Shown piece by piece: positions 13,001 through 26,119 of a DNA stretch of 64,000 nt (positions within the stretch are counted from its first letter, which is position 1; every line of letters starts with the position of its first letter). Below the pieces are notes generated by a model. That model was given only the letters and a program-made list of their open reading frames with translations. It had not been told where the DNA came from and did no database searches. The stretch is from Favolaschia claudopus. Its lineage: Eukaryota; Basidiomycota; Agaricomycetes; Agaricales; Mycenaceae. Location: contig JAWWNJ010000015.1 in the NCBI GenBank assembly GCA_037176885.1, forward strand, positions 2,046,001 to 2,110,000. Direction: 5' to 3'. Made by a program: the position numbers and the translations under genes.

Positions 13001-15364
13001 TCTCCGACCTTTGGCCCCTTACCAGCTTTCTTCTTCTTCTTGTCTTTGGTCGAGTCGGTCTTGGCAGTCGAGGTAGTGGATACTGAGCTACTACTGAGGC
13101 TGGTGAAAAAACTGAACCTATTTTTCTTCGTGCTTTTCGTGTCAGAGGCGAAGGATGGTTTGGGAGAATTGGGACGAGGTCGGGCTGTAGCTGTGAGTTC
13201 CTTTTCTATTGTCGTCGATATGGGGGGAGGAATAGGTTTGGGGGTGACAAAGCGCTGTTCGATGATCAACCAGCCTATCCTCTTGCTATCGGCCGCGTTT
13301 ACACTGGAGACAGAAGACTTGATTTTGCAGACCACGAAACCGGGCCAGTCAAGAGAAATGGGATCGAGGATTGCATCAGAACAGAAGTCAATGAAGGCTT
13401 CGTCCAACTGCACGATCTCGAACTTGGTAGCGACAGATTTGCCTTGCTGGATTTCAGGCTCGGGCGCTTTGTCTCTGACGGGAGAGAGGTCAAGGCTCTT
13501 GCCCCGGGAAGACGGGAGAGGTATCAGTGCGGGTGGAAGTTTGCGCCTCGCACTGGGTTTCCTGGGTATAGTTACCTCAACGTCTTTGTTGTCTAAAAGA
13601 GTCGACGCAAGCTTGGAGCCGATTGAGCCATTTTCTGAGAAGAATCCGGAAGTTGAGAATTGATTCCAATCTATGGCGATAGGCTCCTCGGAGGTTGAGG
13701 CGGACGCAGATGTGCCGTGGCCAGAGGTTGATGCAGATGCAGCTTTGCTATGGGCAGCTGCAGCAAGCGCTGCATCCCGATCACCCAAAGACATGCTCCT
13801 CCGACGTCCCACCTTCTGAGGGAGTAAGAGAGTGAACGGCAAAGCTTCGGAGGACTTGGCGTCCAACTCCGGCTTGGTGGGTATGAGCGACAGGAAACGA
13901 ATCGTTTCGTCAGCGAACAGACTGCTGAGTCCCGGATATGTCTCTGAATCCGCATCCGCGACCGATATGTGCTTCTTCAAAGACTCCCAAAGCTCGAGCT
14001 CAGATGCGACATGGCCATTGGTACCGTTGGCCGTTGCGTCGGGCGTAGAGGGTCGTGACTTGACGGAGGCTTTGAGGGCGTCTGCAATGAGCCGAAGAGG
14101 ATGGTTCTTGGGTTTCTTCGACTCGGCCGAAGGTATCTCAGTTTCGATGCCAACGAACAGCGCGTCATGGCGCCGGGTGGAGAAGCGGGGGGTAGGCGGG
14201 TAGTGTTTGACGAGTTCGATAAGTCGCGTCGGCATCCTGTGATCAGCCGCTTCGTCCCTGGGTAAACCGCTTGAGTAAAGCAGAACATAAGACGCGTCGA
14301 AGAAAGACAAACCGGATTCTGGCTAGGAACAGATGCTCCAAAATACGGCCCCATTTCTCCCACTTTGCGTAAAAAGTGAGAACATCGTCGCCACTGGTCA
14401 CACGAGGAGCAGCCAGGAGCCACAAACCGAGCATTTTGCTGAGCTTGCTGCCGGAGATACTGTTTGCCTCTGAATGAGCCGCGAGACTTGAGAATACCTC
14501 CAGAGTGGCGGTGAGCAGATGGAGGTGGGCAGGCGGAAGCAACGGAGCCAATTTTTCGGTAAAAGCCTTGGGAGGATATGCTGCAGCCTTTTCCGAGTCC
14601 AAAAATTGGTTATACCATTGCTCGTCCTTGCCAAATGAAGCTCCGTCCAGTTGAAGGTGCCGAAGACCCCATCTCAGCACAGCAGCCACGTCATGAGGAG
14701 AACGGGTGCTGCTGATTTCGGACTCGAACGCGGATATGGGGGCTGAAGGAGTGGGAGAGAGGGTGGTAATCGGGCTATTCAAAGCCAGCGATTGGATAAA
14801 GAGCGATATAAGTTTCCGTTGTACTGAGGGAGAGGCGGAATACCAGTGTGGTACCATGATACCGAGCGTCTCCAGTCCTGTCAGGATGTCAATGATTAGA
14901 TGTCGCGTGAATATTGCGCGCGTAAGGGACGCACCGCGCGAAGTGATGACCTGAGAGCACGCCTGCACCAATAGAAAAGCCTCCAGCGGCGTCAACCGCT
15001 TCTCAGCAATGACCGACTCGGGGAGTAGAATCTGCGCGTCGGGATCCGCCTCAAACACGACTCCGAGAGCGCGCGAAGCCTCCTCCTTCGGGCCCGGGAG
15101 ACTCAGAGAGAGATGGAAGTCTAAGTCCTTGCCCTGGTTGCGAATAGACCGACTCTTGTACAGACCAGCAAAGTCCTTCTCCTTTTCGTTTTCAGCGATA
15201 GGTGGGGTGTCGAAGCGGGGGGCCGAAGGGGTCAGGACCGTCGATACATTCTCGTACTTGCCCTCGAGGAGAGATGCGTCGGACGACGGGCGCTTTGGAG
15301 GGGCGTCGGGTTTGAGGGTATCATCCTTCTTCCGTCCAAAAACCTTGGACAAAAAGGAGGGCAT
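10081..15364 (-). CDS. Msb1/Mug8-domain protein with a ~600-residue charged helical tail
   Basis: About 1,700 residues. The N-terminal third ([16 protein letters not shown] start at 15364) carries the fungal Msb1/Mug8 domain, linked in yeasts to bud or septum morphogenesis and Rho/PKC signalling: [74 protein letters not shown] and [15 protein letters not shown] Ser/Thr/Pro/Ala-rich disordered middle follows (12550-13960), then an almost pure Glu/Ala/Arg/Leu/Lys helix (10660-12450), then an acidic tail. The last intron (donor near 10182, acceptor near 10133) joins EEAPAH to [15 protein letters not shown] and puts the stop at 10081, rather than the unspliced stop at 10176. The protein probably sits at the cell cortex, by analogy with Msb1. 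The long helix is unusual and may be a rigid spacer or coiled coil. Confidence 0.82.
10655..12450 (-). repeat. Coding low-complexity repeat ([22 protein letters not shown] units)
   Basis: Degenerate tandem repeats inside the Msb1/Mug8 gene. Units of roughly 22-28 residues alternate blocks such as [17 protein letters not shown] and [23 protein letters not shown] copies differ by synonymous changes. The composition (E, A, R, L, K; almost no P, G, C, W) predicts an uninterrupted charged alpha-helix. The biased codons also open long artefactual frames on the plus strand. Confidence 0.9.
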
Positions 15365-15555
15365 CGAGGGGAAAGACCTGGGGGGGAGGTCAGCGAGGTC
15401 GAACGCGGTGAGTGTAACGCACAGACTACGAGCCGGGCGTCAGTTTGGTAAACTATGGTGTCAACCGAAAGTTAGTCGATTTCGTTTCTATTTCGAAAAG
15501 AACCCCCAGTCGTCAGAGTCGTCACGCTCACACACTGTGACTCCCTCTCGCTGCA
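15365..15555. promoter_or_regulatory. Divergent promoter, Msb1/Mug8 and TIM21
   Basis: Only 191 bp separate the two start codons, so the two genes share one promoter region. Pyrimidine-rich and GTCGTCACGCTCACAC-type sequence lies near 15510-15535, just before the TIM21 ATG. No TATA box was recognised. Confidence 0.5.
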
Positions 15556-16855
15556 ATGACTTTAACTTTATTTTTTCGACGCTGCTCTGCTCCTTCTTGG
15601 ATATCTACGACTAGGCACCATACACGCAGATTCGCTACACATAGGAGCACCAACACCGGACCCTCAATTCTCTCGCAGTCTCCACTTGACCACAATCCTA
15701 AGCAGGACAAGGGTCCTTTCCAACTTGGGTTGGGACTCGGCCAGCCTGCGGTTCAGTCAGGCGAGAAACCGAAACCCTGGGCTGAACTGAGCACTGCTGG
15801 GAAAGGTTGATCTCTTTGGCCTTATCAAATTAATTTCCTCTCAACCGAGCACAGTAAAACGCACAACTGCCCGGACAACCAACTTGACTGTGATATTAGT
15901 TCGTCTTTTTCCTCGTAGTCTTGGTCACGAAAAAAACATTAGCTGTAGGTTGGAGCGGGGTTGTCGGCTGTTTTGATTTACTGCCTCACATCAGAACTAT
16001 TCTCCAAAAATTCGCCCTCTGTCCTGTATGACGATGCCTGCGAACGCATCAAGACGTCCTCAAAGGTTGCGGCGCCATTAGTTTCCTCTGTCAATTTCTC
16101 ACAACTGCAACTAGCTCGCAAAATATCTGGAAGGACCCCCACGATTTTATCTCGAACCTCCAGCACTTGCACGGCCCCGGCATCGAAGTCGTCATGTCAA
16201 TTCTTCAATCCGGGTAGACGCAACTGGACGGGAACATATGTTCCTGAATTTCTACATCCAAAGCCAGCCCAAAAAACCGTCATGGTCGGAATCCATATAT
16301 GATTGGACTCAGGATAAACTGTCCTACTCGATGGACGACCTGATAGCTTGGACCGAGGAATCTGCCTTGGCTGCATGGGAACGGTCTAAAGAAGCTTTCA
16401 AGTTTTTAAGCGGCGCTCCATCGCCACCCCCGCTGCCAGACACATGGTCTGACGAAGCCAAAAATGCTGAGCGGAAAGAGGAATCGAAGGGTGGCTTTAT
16501 GGGCATGTTTTCGTCCTTACGCGGACCACGGGGAACACCGCTGGTGGAATCTCATTCCGAACCTGAAGGACGACTATTTAGTGAAGGTGATGTTCATGTT
16601 GAATTCGTAAAAGTAAGTCGACGGCTTTTCTCTGTGGCCAAGCTCAACGGTCGGTTAGAACAATCAGGGAAATTTTGTTCTTCGATATATCATTGTCGAG
16701 CTTCCAAGTACGTCCACACTTCAACCACTTCAACACTCACGCTGATGCTCACAATTTTTCCAGACTCCCGGACACGAAACCCTGTTCGAGTGTTTGTCGA
16801 ACGGACGCCCGGAGTCCGCGACAACGAACCAGTCATGCGCTGGAATTCTTCGTGA
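15556..16855 (+). CDS. TIM21: Tim21, subunit of the TIM23 mitochondrial inner-membrane translocase
   Basis: Tim21 is anchored in the inner membrane with its main domain in the intermembrane space. It links the TOM and TIM23 complexes and recruits respiratory chain units during presequence import. Seen: an Arg/Ser/Thr-rich presequence (MTLTLFFRRCSAPSWISTTR), AELSTAGK then VKRTTARTTNL, one membrane segment (VILVGAGLSAVLIYCLTSEL), SVLYDDACERIKTSSK, LEGPPRFYLEPP, the RSRHVNSSIRVD/GREHMFLNFYIQ core, and GDVHVEFVKGNFVLRYIIVE near the C-terminus. The last exon ends VFVERTPGVRDNEPVMRW, a familiar basidiomycete Tim21 ending. Five phase-matched introns are needed; splicing restores the membrane segment and the core. 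An insert of about 90 residues with EESALAAWERSK and a Pro-rich stretch is longer than in yeast. Confidence 0.86.
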
Positions 16856-16958
16856 ACTCCATCGCAGTGTATAGTTGAAGAGAACTTGCGATTATGAGAT
16901 CGTGAGGTGTATTATAGTTACAATATGTCCATGCCAGTGAAATCACATCTAATCCAAA

Positions 16959-17531
16959 CTACTCTCCAAAAAGCTTCTGAACGCGCTTGAGCACTGAATC
17001 TTTTGAAGGATCTAAAACATAGAGCGTGAGTGAACCGATACAGAAAGGGGTGGCTTGCACCGTACCATATGGATGGTCTTTCGACGGGATTTCGAGTAAA
17101 GCAGGAAAGGCCTGCTGGTAGCGGTCTACAGTTGGTCTGATCTTCTCTGCGATCTAGAATCCCCGCTACAGCAAGCTGGGAGAGAGTAGAATGTGGTTGC
17201 GCACATGTTGGTTAATCAACAGAATAGCAATATCCTTCCGCTCCGTAAAGTCCTGGAATGCCGCTTCTATTGTGGACACTTGGGTCTCTTCCCTGAAGTT
17301 GAATACAGTCGAAAACGGGGACGATAGCAAAGCCCACTTGAGTCGACAACCAGGAAGTTCTTCTTCTGGTTCTCATTTATATGCCCGACTCCTGCGAGGA
17401 GTAGGCCAGTGATGGAGTCCTGCAGATGTTTAACAACAAGGGAGATATTTGACATATGTATTGAGCACCTCGTCGCCGATGACCGCGAGCAGCGTGCGGT
17501 TCTTGGTCGAGGAGCTAATGGGGTCAGCCAT
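16959..17531 (-). CDS. VMA7: V-type proton ATPase subunit F (Vma7)
   Basis: Small central-stalk subunit of the V1 sector; it couples ATP hydrolysis to rotation in the vacuolar proton pump. Seen: [20 protein letters not shown] start at 17531, a conserved [20 protein letters not shown] core, [20 protein letters not shown], the AILLINQHV strand, and the C-terminus [17 protein letters not shown] with its stop at 16959. The total, about 120 residues, is normal for the family. Four short introns are inferred from family continuity (one just after VIGDE near 17468). It starts 49 bp from the ECD gene on the other strand, so both must use one minimal promoter. Confidence 0.9.
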
Positions 17532-17580
17532 GGGCGTCCAAGAAAGGAAGTGAAAGCACTGCACCGCTTTGAACTCGGTG
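17532..17580. promoter_or_regulatory. 49-bp divergent promoter, VMA7 and ECD
   Basis: The start codons at 17531 (minus) and 17581 (plus) are separated by 49 bp. This must hold, or overlap, both leaders, so at least one promoter element probably lies inside the neighbouring coding sequence. Confidence 0.55.
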
Positions 17581-20596
<3,016 letters not shown>

Positions 20597-20705
20597 GCCC
20601 ACTCCTTCAGTGTCGTCTGGTACTATTGCAACAGTAAATTAGCTGTAAATCTAATTACCAACTCCGTGTATCCCGTCTGGGTATAATCGTGCGAGGCAGC
20701 AAAAA

Positions 20706-21488
20706 TCAAGTGTTATGCCAGAGCAAAGTCTTGAGGTCCTTCCATCTCTCCGAATCTCTATACAGATAGACCATCGAGTTGAACATCCCCGGTTGTATCG
20801 TTTCGCCGCGATGCTCGAACAACCACATTACCGCACCCCACGCCAGCGCGGCGAAGACAGTGAAATAGCGAGAGTCCGGAGGCATGGGTTTGACCGTTCC
20901 GGGCGCAGGGGGGGATGATGATGAGTATGGCGACCCAGCGCGCGGGATGAAGGAGGAGACAACGCGGGAAACGACGTAGAGAACGATCTGAATGGAAATC
21001 ACCCATAATTAGAGTCAAGTCGGCAGAGCTCGGAATCCACATTACTTGTTCATTGACCGCTGTCCGCTCGCCGAAAACAATGTATCCACCAAGCAGACCA
21101 GCGAGGAACGTATCCGAGCTGCGCGGTTTGCCTCCGTTCGCTCTTTGCTGGATCAACATGAAGGTCTTGTACAGCGTAACGAATTTTGCGAGATTGAATG
21201 CATGTTGTTTTGTCGCACGGAATATGACGCGGGCGCGGGTCTTCCAGCTGATTTGTGGTCAGGGAATCAGACCGACCACTGGCATCATCGAGACTCACTC
21301 GCCACGCCCGAAGAGAATCGACATTACGAGGGCATGGGGGAACCGGACCTTCACCCCGTACACGAACCCATTGCGCGCACCCTTCAAATAATTAGTCGAG
21401 GACATGGTGGACACTGAAGGCACACTTTGAGGATTGCGAGGAAAGGTTGGTACGCTGGATTCGAGATAATGGCCTCAATCGTGGACAT
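20706..21488 (-). CDS. Peroxisomal membrane protein 4 (PXMP4/PMP24-like)
   Basis: Tim17/Tim22/Tim23/PMP24 superfamily membrane protein of peroxisomes; precise role unknown. Seen: MSTIEAIISNPAYQPFLAIL start at 21488, NGFVYGVKVRFPHALVM, RARVIFRATKQHAFNLAKFV, FLAGLLGGYIVFGERTAVNE, QIVLYVVSRVVSSFIPR, and the C-terminal GETIQPGMFNSMVYLYRDSE. GETIQPGMxxSM is a hallmark of the family. Hydrophobic segments are at the GGYIVFG, IVLYVVSRVV and FAALAWGAVMWLF regions. It ends at 20706, 109 bp from the convergent ECD stop. Five short introns are inferred. Confidence 0.86.
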
Positions 21489-21646
21489 GGCTGGTCGACG
21501 CAAAAGACAGAGAGCGGGGATTCCGATCAAGCGGCGCGGACCTGAACAATCACATGCAAAAGCCAAGGCAGTTACCGAAAGCAGATTGAAAGCAACAACA
21601 CCAGAAAGGTAAATACAGTACACAAAATCGAACACAAAAAAATTCA

Positions 21647-23982
21647 TCAAGGATTAGCATCCACGGGCTGATTCGCAGGCTCATCTACAGCCATTTCGTC
21701 AACTGCTCCATTGCCATTGACCTTCTCAGCCTCTCCGCCATTCGTACTCCCGTTTTCATTGCTCGTCGAAGGCGGCGTCTCAGTGCCAACCGCTTCATCG
21801 ACATCCATCGTAGCCGTAGCCGTCCCTGTGGACAAAATTCGCACCGCTGTGCTGTGTCCGCTGGGCCCAGCAGGGAACGCAGTTGATGCAGAGGCCATGA
21901 TACCGAACTTGCGTCCTGCGGCCGCTTCGTTCCCACTGGACCTACTCGTGCTGTCGGGGTCGCGATGCGAAGCGTGATTTGTCCGCCCACCCTCGCCTTC
22001 GTCGTCCGAGTCCGACAGCTCACCGTCAGCTTGGCGCCTCGAGTCTAGTAGCCTACGGTGCCGCCTCGTGTCTGGGGGAATCAAATCTGCCTCTTCGCTA
22101 GCATCATCCAAAGCCATGTCGATAGGCATGGTAGGGATGTCTGCAGAGACACACCAAGTTGAAAAGACACGGAAAGGCGGAGCAGAGCACTCACCAGTCA
22201 TTTGTACACTCGGTGGGCCACCGGTGTGTCGGAGATTTTCCATGACAATTCGCTTGACGCGATCTAGATAGGCTGGAGTGTTCATGTCGTCCGTATTTGA
22301 CGACTTTACGTCTAGCTCATAATCGGGTCCAAAATACTCGTAATATTCGTTCACGGGAATTTCTAGAAGTATTTGTCAGAGAAACGGAAGGGGATGACTG
22401 TACCACTCGAGCATACCAGGACCCAACTCGACTCCGGCTGCAAGGCCGGTTTCGTACGCCCATGCACGGCTGACATTCCGCATGGTGTATCCGCCGCCAC
22501 CTAGCAGCAGTAACGGGCGATTAAACGACTTGACAAACTTGACGCAGTTAGCATGTCCTGGCGAGAATCATGAGCTGGAAAAGTCTCATAAAGACAGCAA
22601 ATTCGCTTCATACCACGCATCGACAGATTTAAACAGCCTAGCTTATCGCCAGATAGCGAATCTGTGCCACATTGCAACACAATAGCAGCAGGATCATACG
22701 AATCCATGACTTGCTGAATGACCTATTTCAAACTCGTGAGAACTCAACGGCGTAGTGCATGTGCCACAACTTACGGGCTCAAAGACAGACTTGTAGTTTT
22801 CGTCCGATATTCCGTCGCGTAGAGGGAAGTTCAAGGAGTAATATTTGCCTTTCATGACTCCGACGTCCTTCGTCGGGTTTGAGAAATGGTGAAAAGTAAG
22901 AGAAAAAATCGAAACAACTCTACCCGTAATTCGCCCGTTCCGGGAAAATACTCGCCGTACTTGTGAAAGCTCACTGTCATTACTCGGTCCGTGGTATAGA
23001 AAGCCTCTTCGACACCATCGCCGTGGTGGACGTCAATGTCGATGTAGAGCACACGATTGTGATATCTGGCGAAGAAAAAAATATCAATCGAAGGTCTCAG
23101 AAGAGTACAGAAGCAAGTACCGAAGAAGCTCGAGTATGCCGAGAACGATGTCTAAAGCAGAACTCGGTTTCAGCGATTGAGTAGCCGCAAGACAAGGGGA
23201 TCAGACCGTTCACGTAGCAAAACCCACTGGCCTCGCTCTTCTTGGCGTGATGAAGGCCACCGGCCCAGTTTACTGCAATATCGCACTTGTCGCGACTGAG
23301 CCTGGCAGCTCCTTCTACAAACGGTGCAAAAAGATCAGAACACTGGTCCAGAGGCTGTCAAAGTGGCAAACCCATGGATCCTCCGGCAGATATCGAGCAA
23401 TAGTCAAATAGACCATCGAATACAGGACAATCGTCGCCGACATTGTCTAAAGTCGAGAGAAATCAATTTCGTTGAAAAAGCAGCGAAAATCGAAACAACT
23501 CGCATTTGTGTTGCTCCTTGATGTACGAGTTCATGTTGCTGGGGTTTATGCGATTTAAGAACTCTACATATTCATCCGAGTGAAACTGGGTCATTTCGCG
23601 CTTGGTGGCAGGTTTCGCGCGCTGAGGTTCCAGGAAGCCAATTCGGCGATGCATCTATGCATGGCAGGGAAACCAGAGACTTACAAATATTTCCATCTTT
23701 TTATACAGACCGTAATTCATCACAAGGGAATGGCACATCCGTATACGGGTCGGTTTCATTCTAGCGCCCAGAAAAATGAGAGTTACAGAGGGATCGCCAT
23801 ACAGAACGAAGGGCTCACGGATGCCCGGGTCCATAGTGGAATCCACCAATGTCAGAATCGAAAAAATAGCACTTGAGAAGGGGTGTAAGGAAACAAATGA
23901 CTGGATGAACAAGAGAGCATAGTAAAATTGAATAACGTACAACCCTCTTCTTACTAGTCTCTCCTTCGAGAGGGACCATCAT
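21647..23982 (-). CDS. RPD3: Histone deacetylase Rpd3/HDAC1 (class I)
   Basis: Zinc-dependent deacetylase of histone tails, the catalytic subunit of Rpd3-type repressor complexes in the nucleus. Start [13 protein letters not shown] (23982 or 23979), then [73 protein letters not shown] (catalytic His pair), [20 protein letters not shown] (Zn ligands and charge relay), [36 protein letters not shown] (Asp Zn ligand), [20 protein letters not shown] and [11 protein letters not shown]. All active-site residues are present. After the core comes a disordered acidic Ser/Gly/Thr-rich tail of about 150 residues, ending [13 protein letters not shown] at 21647. At least ten introns; one joins FCYVN to [10 protein letters not shown]. 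Confidence 0.95.
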
Positions 23983-24896
23983 CTTGTTTATCGCGTCGAT
24001 GTGCGAATAATTTAGCAGATGTTCGTTAAGGATGAGGTTTGTTGACGCTCGTGTGCGATTGGAACACAGCCACTTACATTGCGTCTTATGTACCCGATAA
24101 GCTAAGGGAAAGCGCGAGATGGGATAGCGTGACGCGACGCGTGACACGTCACTCTTTCGCGTTCGCCCACCACCATCTCGCACGCGCTTTTCTTTTGCCC
24201 ACCCTCCGCGTCCCTTTTCTTTAGTGCTTGGGTAGTGTTTGGTAGTTTGGGTCGCTGCCTACGGCGCAGGCCCCGCTTCCTTTCTTCCACTCTCCCTCGC
24301 GCTCAGAGCCCGCTCGCAGCACTTTCCCGCTAGTACGACGCGTAGAGCATTTCCCCGAAGCTCCCGTCGTACTCCTTCTGCAGCCGTCGCCGAAGGCGAC
24401 GCGAGCGGCTCTTCCCCCCCCACACACGAAACTAGGTACCCACCGAGTTTCGTGGTTGCCTTACCGTACACGCGCTCCTTTGAGCGAGCTTAGCTTATCT
24501 TTCAGTGTGAAGGTGTGGACCAAATTGTTGCTCCACAATAGGAATATGCTTTTCAAGTGCCCTCAGTCGATGCGACACGCCATTTAAACTTGAAAAACGC
24601 GTCCAAGACGCGGTCAGACTGACAAACGTAAGGCCTGACACGTGGTGGGAAAGCGTGCCGTAATGTCAGACTGGGGGAGGCGAAGGGGGGTTTATGTACC
24701 CAAAACAGGACGAGCAGACAGCACCTTAACAGCCTTCAACAGCAGAATACCGCAAGCTGCTAGCCATTCGCAATTCTGATGTATATTCCAACAGCCAAGC
24801 CCAAGACTACATATCAACCTGACTACAGAGCACCCACAAATAGCTGGTTCAGAATTTCGCCTTTCCCAAAGGCGCCTCGTCTCGACCTGGCCCACA
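23983..24896. other. Intergenic: RPD3 promoter side and 3' flank of the DinB-like gene
   Basis: About 0.9 kb with no supported gene. Near 24129-24152 are overlapping CGTGACGCG / GTGACACGTCAC repeats that could be regulatory. From 24240 to 24480 the DNA is GC-rich and pyrimidine-biased, fitting an open promoter. Short frames there (24239-24493 plus; 24221-24471 minus) are Arg/Ser/Pro-rich without family features. Confidence 0.5.
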
Positions 24897-25710
24897 TTAA
24901 TCTAGCTCGAAATTCCCTGCAGTAGGGAAACATTTACCTTGGTACACCAATGTGGAGGGAGCGAACCCAAAATCGTCTGTCAGTTTGATGTTCTATAGAG
25001 CGGCGGTTAGATTCAACGGGCAGAGGACAAGGATAAGTCTGACGAGTTCTCCAGCGATGACGCGGACCATAGACCAATGATGCACACAATGCAGGCCGGC
25101 AAACCATAGCTGATGAATGAATCCATGAAACGCGTAGCATCAGGATGGCTGCTCAACAAACCTCACGCCCGAAACTCGTCTGGAATTCATGCAGGAAAGG
25201 AGTCACTGCTTGCAGCGTAATTGGCGCATTCGCGTCTGCTGTTGGGACGACGACCTCGAGCTGTTTTATGGTATCCAACAGAGCGGCCCTCGCGGCATCG
25301 CGGTCTGTTTCCATTGGAGTGTTGCGTATCCTTACATCATACGAGAGGACATATGGTGGAGGCCGCTTGATGCACTCAAGCAAGAGTTCGAAGTGATCTC
25401 TAGAATGGCGCAGATGTTTCCCTAGGACGTGAATGTGTTCAACCCGGTGCAGCCGAGTGAATGGAACGCGGATGTAAGCACCAATAGTTGACCCGGGCAG
25501 GTGTTGCGAATGGACGACGAGTTGGTCGTTCGACGTGATGTAGTTGTCCAAAAGCTCGACTCCTGACGAAATAGATTATTTCCCGTGGTCGTACGCCCTA
25601 CCCCAACGCTGACCTTGTTGGAGGACAATTCGAGAGACCTGGAGTAGTTGAGTGAGAGTAGTTTCCTCTACACGAACGGAGGAGTGTTCAGTGAAGCTTT
25701 CTGTCTGCAT
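24897..25710 (-). CDS. DinB-fold (four-helix bundle) metal-site protein
   Basis: About 190 residues after splicing. It resembles the bacterial-type DinB-like family of putative metal-dependent enzymes. Seen: MQTESFTEHSSVRVEETTLT start at 25710, LLQVSRIVLQQ joined to GVELLDNYITSNDQLV, then STIG joined by an intron to KHLRHSRDHFELLLECI (first metal-binding His region), VLSYDVRIRNTPMETDRDAA (the conserved YDxRxRxTPxETD motif), SFGRELWFAGLHCVHHWSMV (second and third His), and LTDDFGFAPSTLVYQG (the conserved DFGxAPST ending). It stops at 24897. Four introns with matched phase. Catalytic role and substrate are unknown; thiol-transfer or hydrolase activities are known for some relatives. Four introns show that it is settled in the fungal genome even though relatives are mostly bacterial. 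Confidence 0.75.
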
Positions 25711-26119
25711 GTCGGGACGTCTGCAAGGAGACGAGTTGTCGGGGATATATATATATGAGCGGAACGCGGTAAACGTGAGGCTTCAGTCTTGCCTCGATGT
25801 CGAAGGCATGGTGCCAATCAATTGAAAATCCGAGGAATACAGTGGTGGACGTAGAGTACAGAAAGAGGTCTAGAAAATAATGTGACTGCCAACCTAATTT
25901 CGATAGACCCACGGATGAAAATGCTAAGTTAACCGAACTCAAGGGGAGTACTAGTCGGTCTGCCAGGGATCTCGTCGAGCGAGTGAGAGACAGGGAGAAA
26001 ACGCCAAAGTACTCGCTCCCGTCGTCGTCGTTCTGGTAATGATTGGAAAATTTCGGGCATCACCTCTTTATAGGCTGCGTGTCACACCGTGTGACAAGTC
26101 CTACCTCTGCACTTTCTCA
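25711..26119. promoter_or_regulatory. Divergent promoter, DinB-like gene and LSC2
   Basis: 408 bp between the two starts. It holds a near-perfect inverted repeat at 26081-26095 (GTCACAC, one base, GTGTGAC), 25 bp before the LSC2 ATG, which may be a protein-binding site. A CCTCTTTATAGG motif at 26063-26074 resembles a TATA-like element for LSC2. Minus-strand frames across 25688-25942 have no family features. Confidence 0.45.

Noticed and set aside
24221..24493. Overlapping frames on both strands in the RPD3 upstream region
   Set aside because: GC-rich promoter-like DNA; Arg/Ser/Pro-rich products with no family features and no clear start context.
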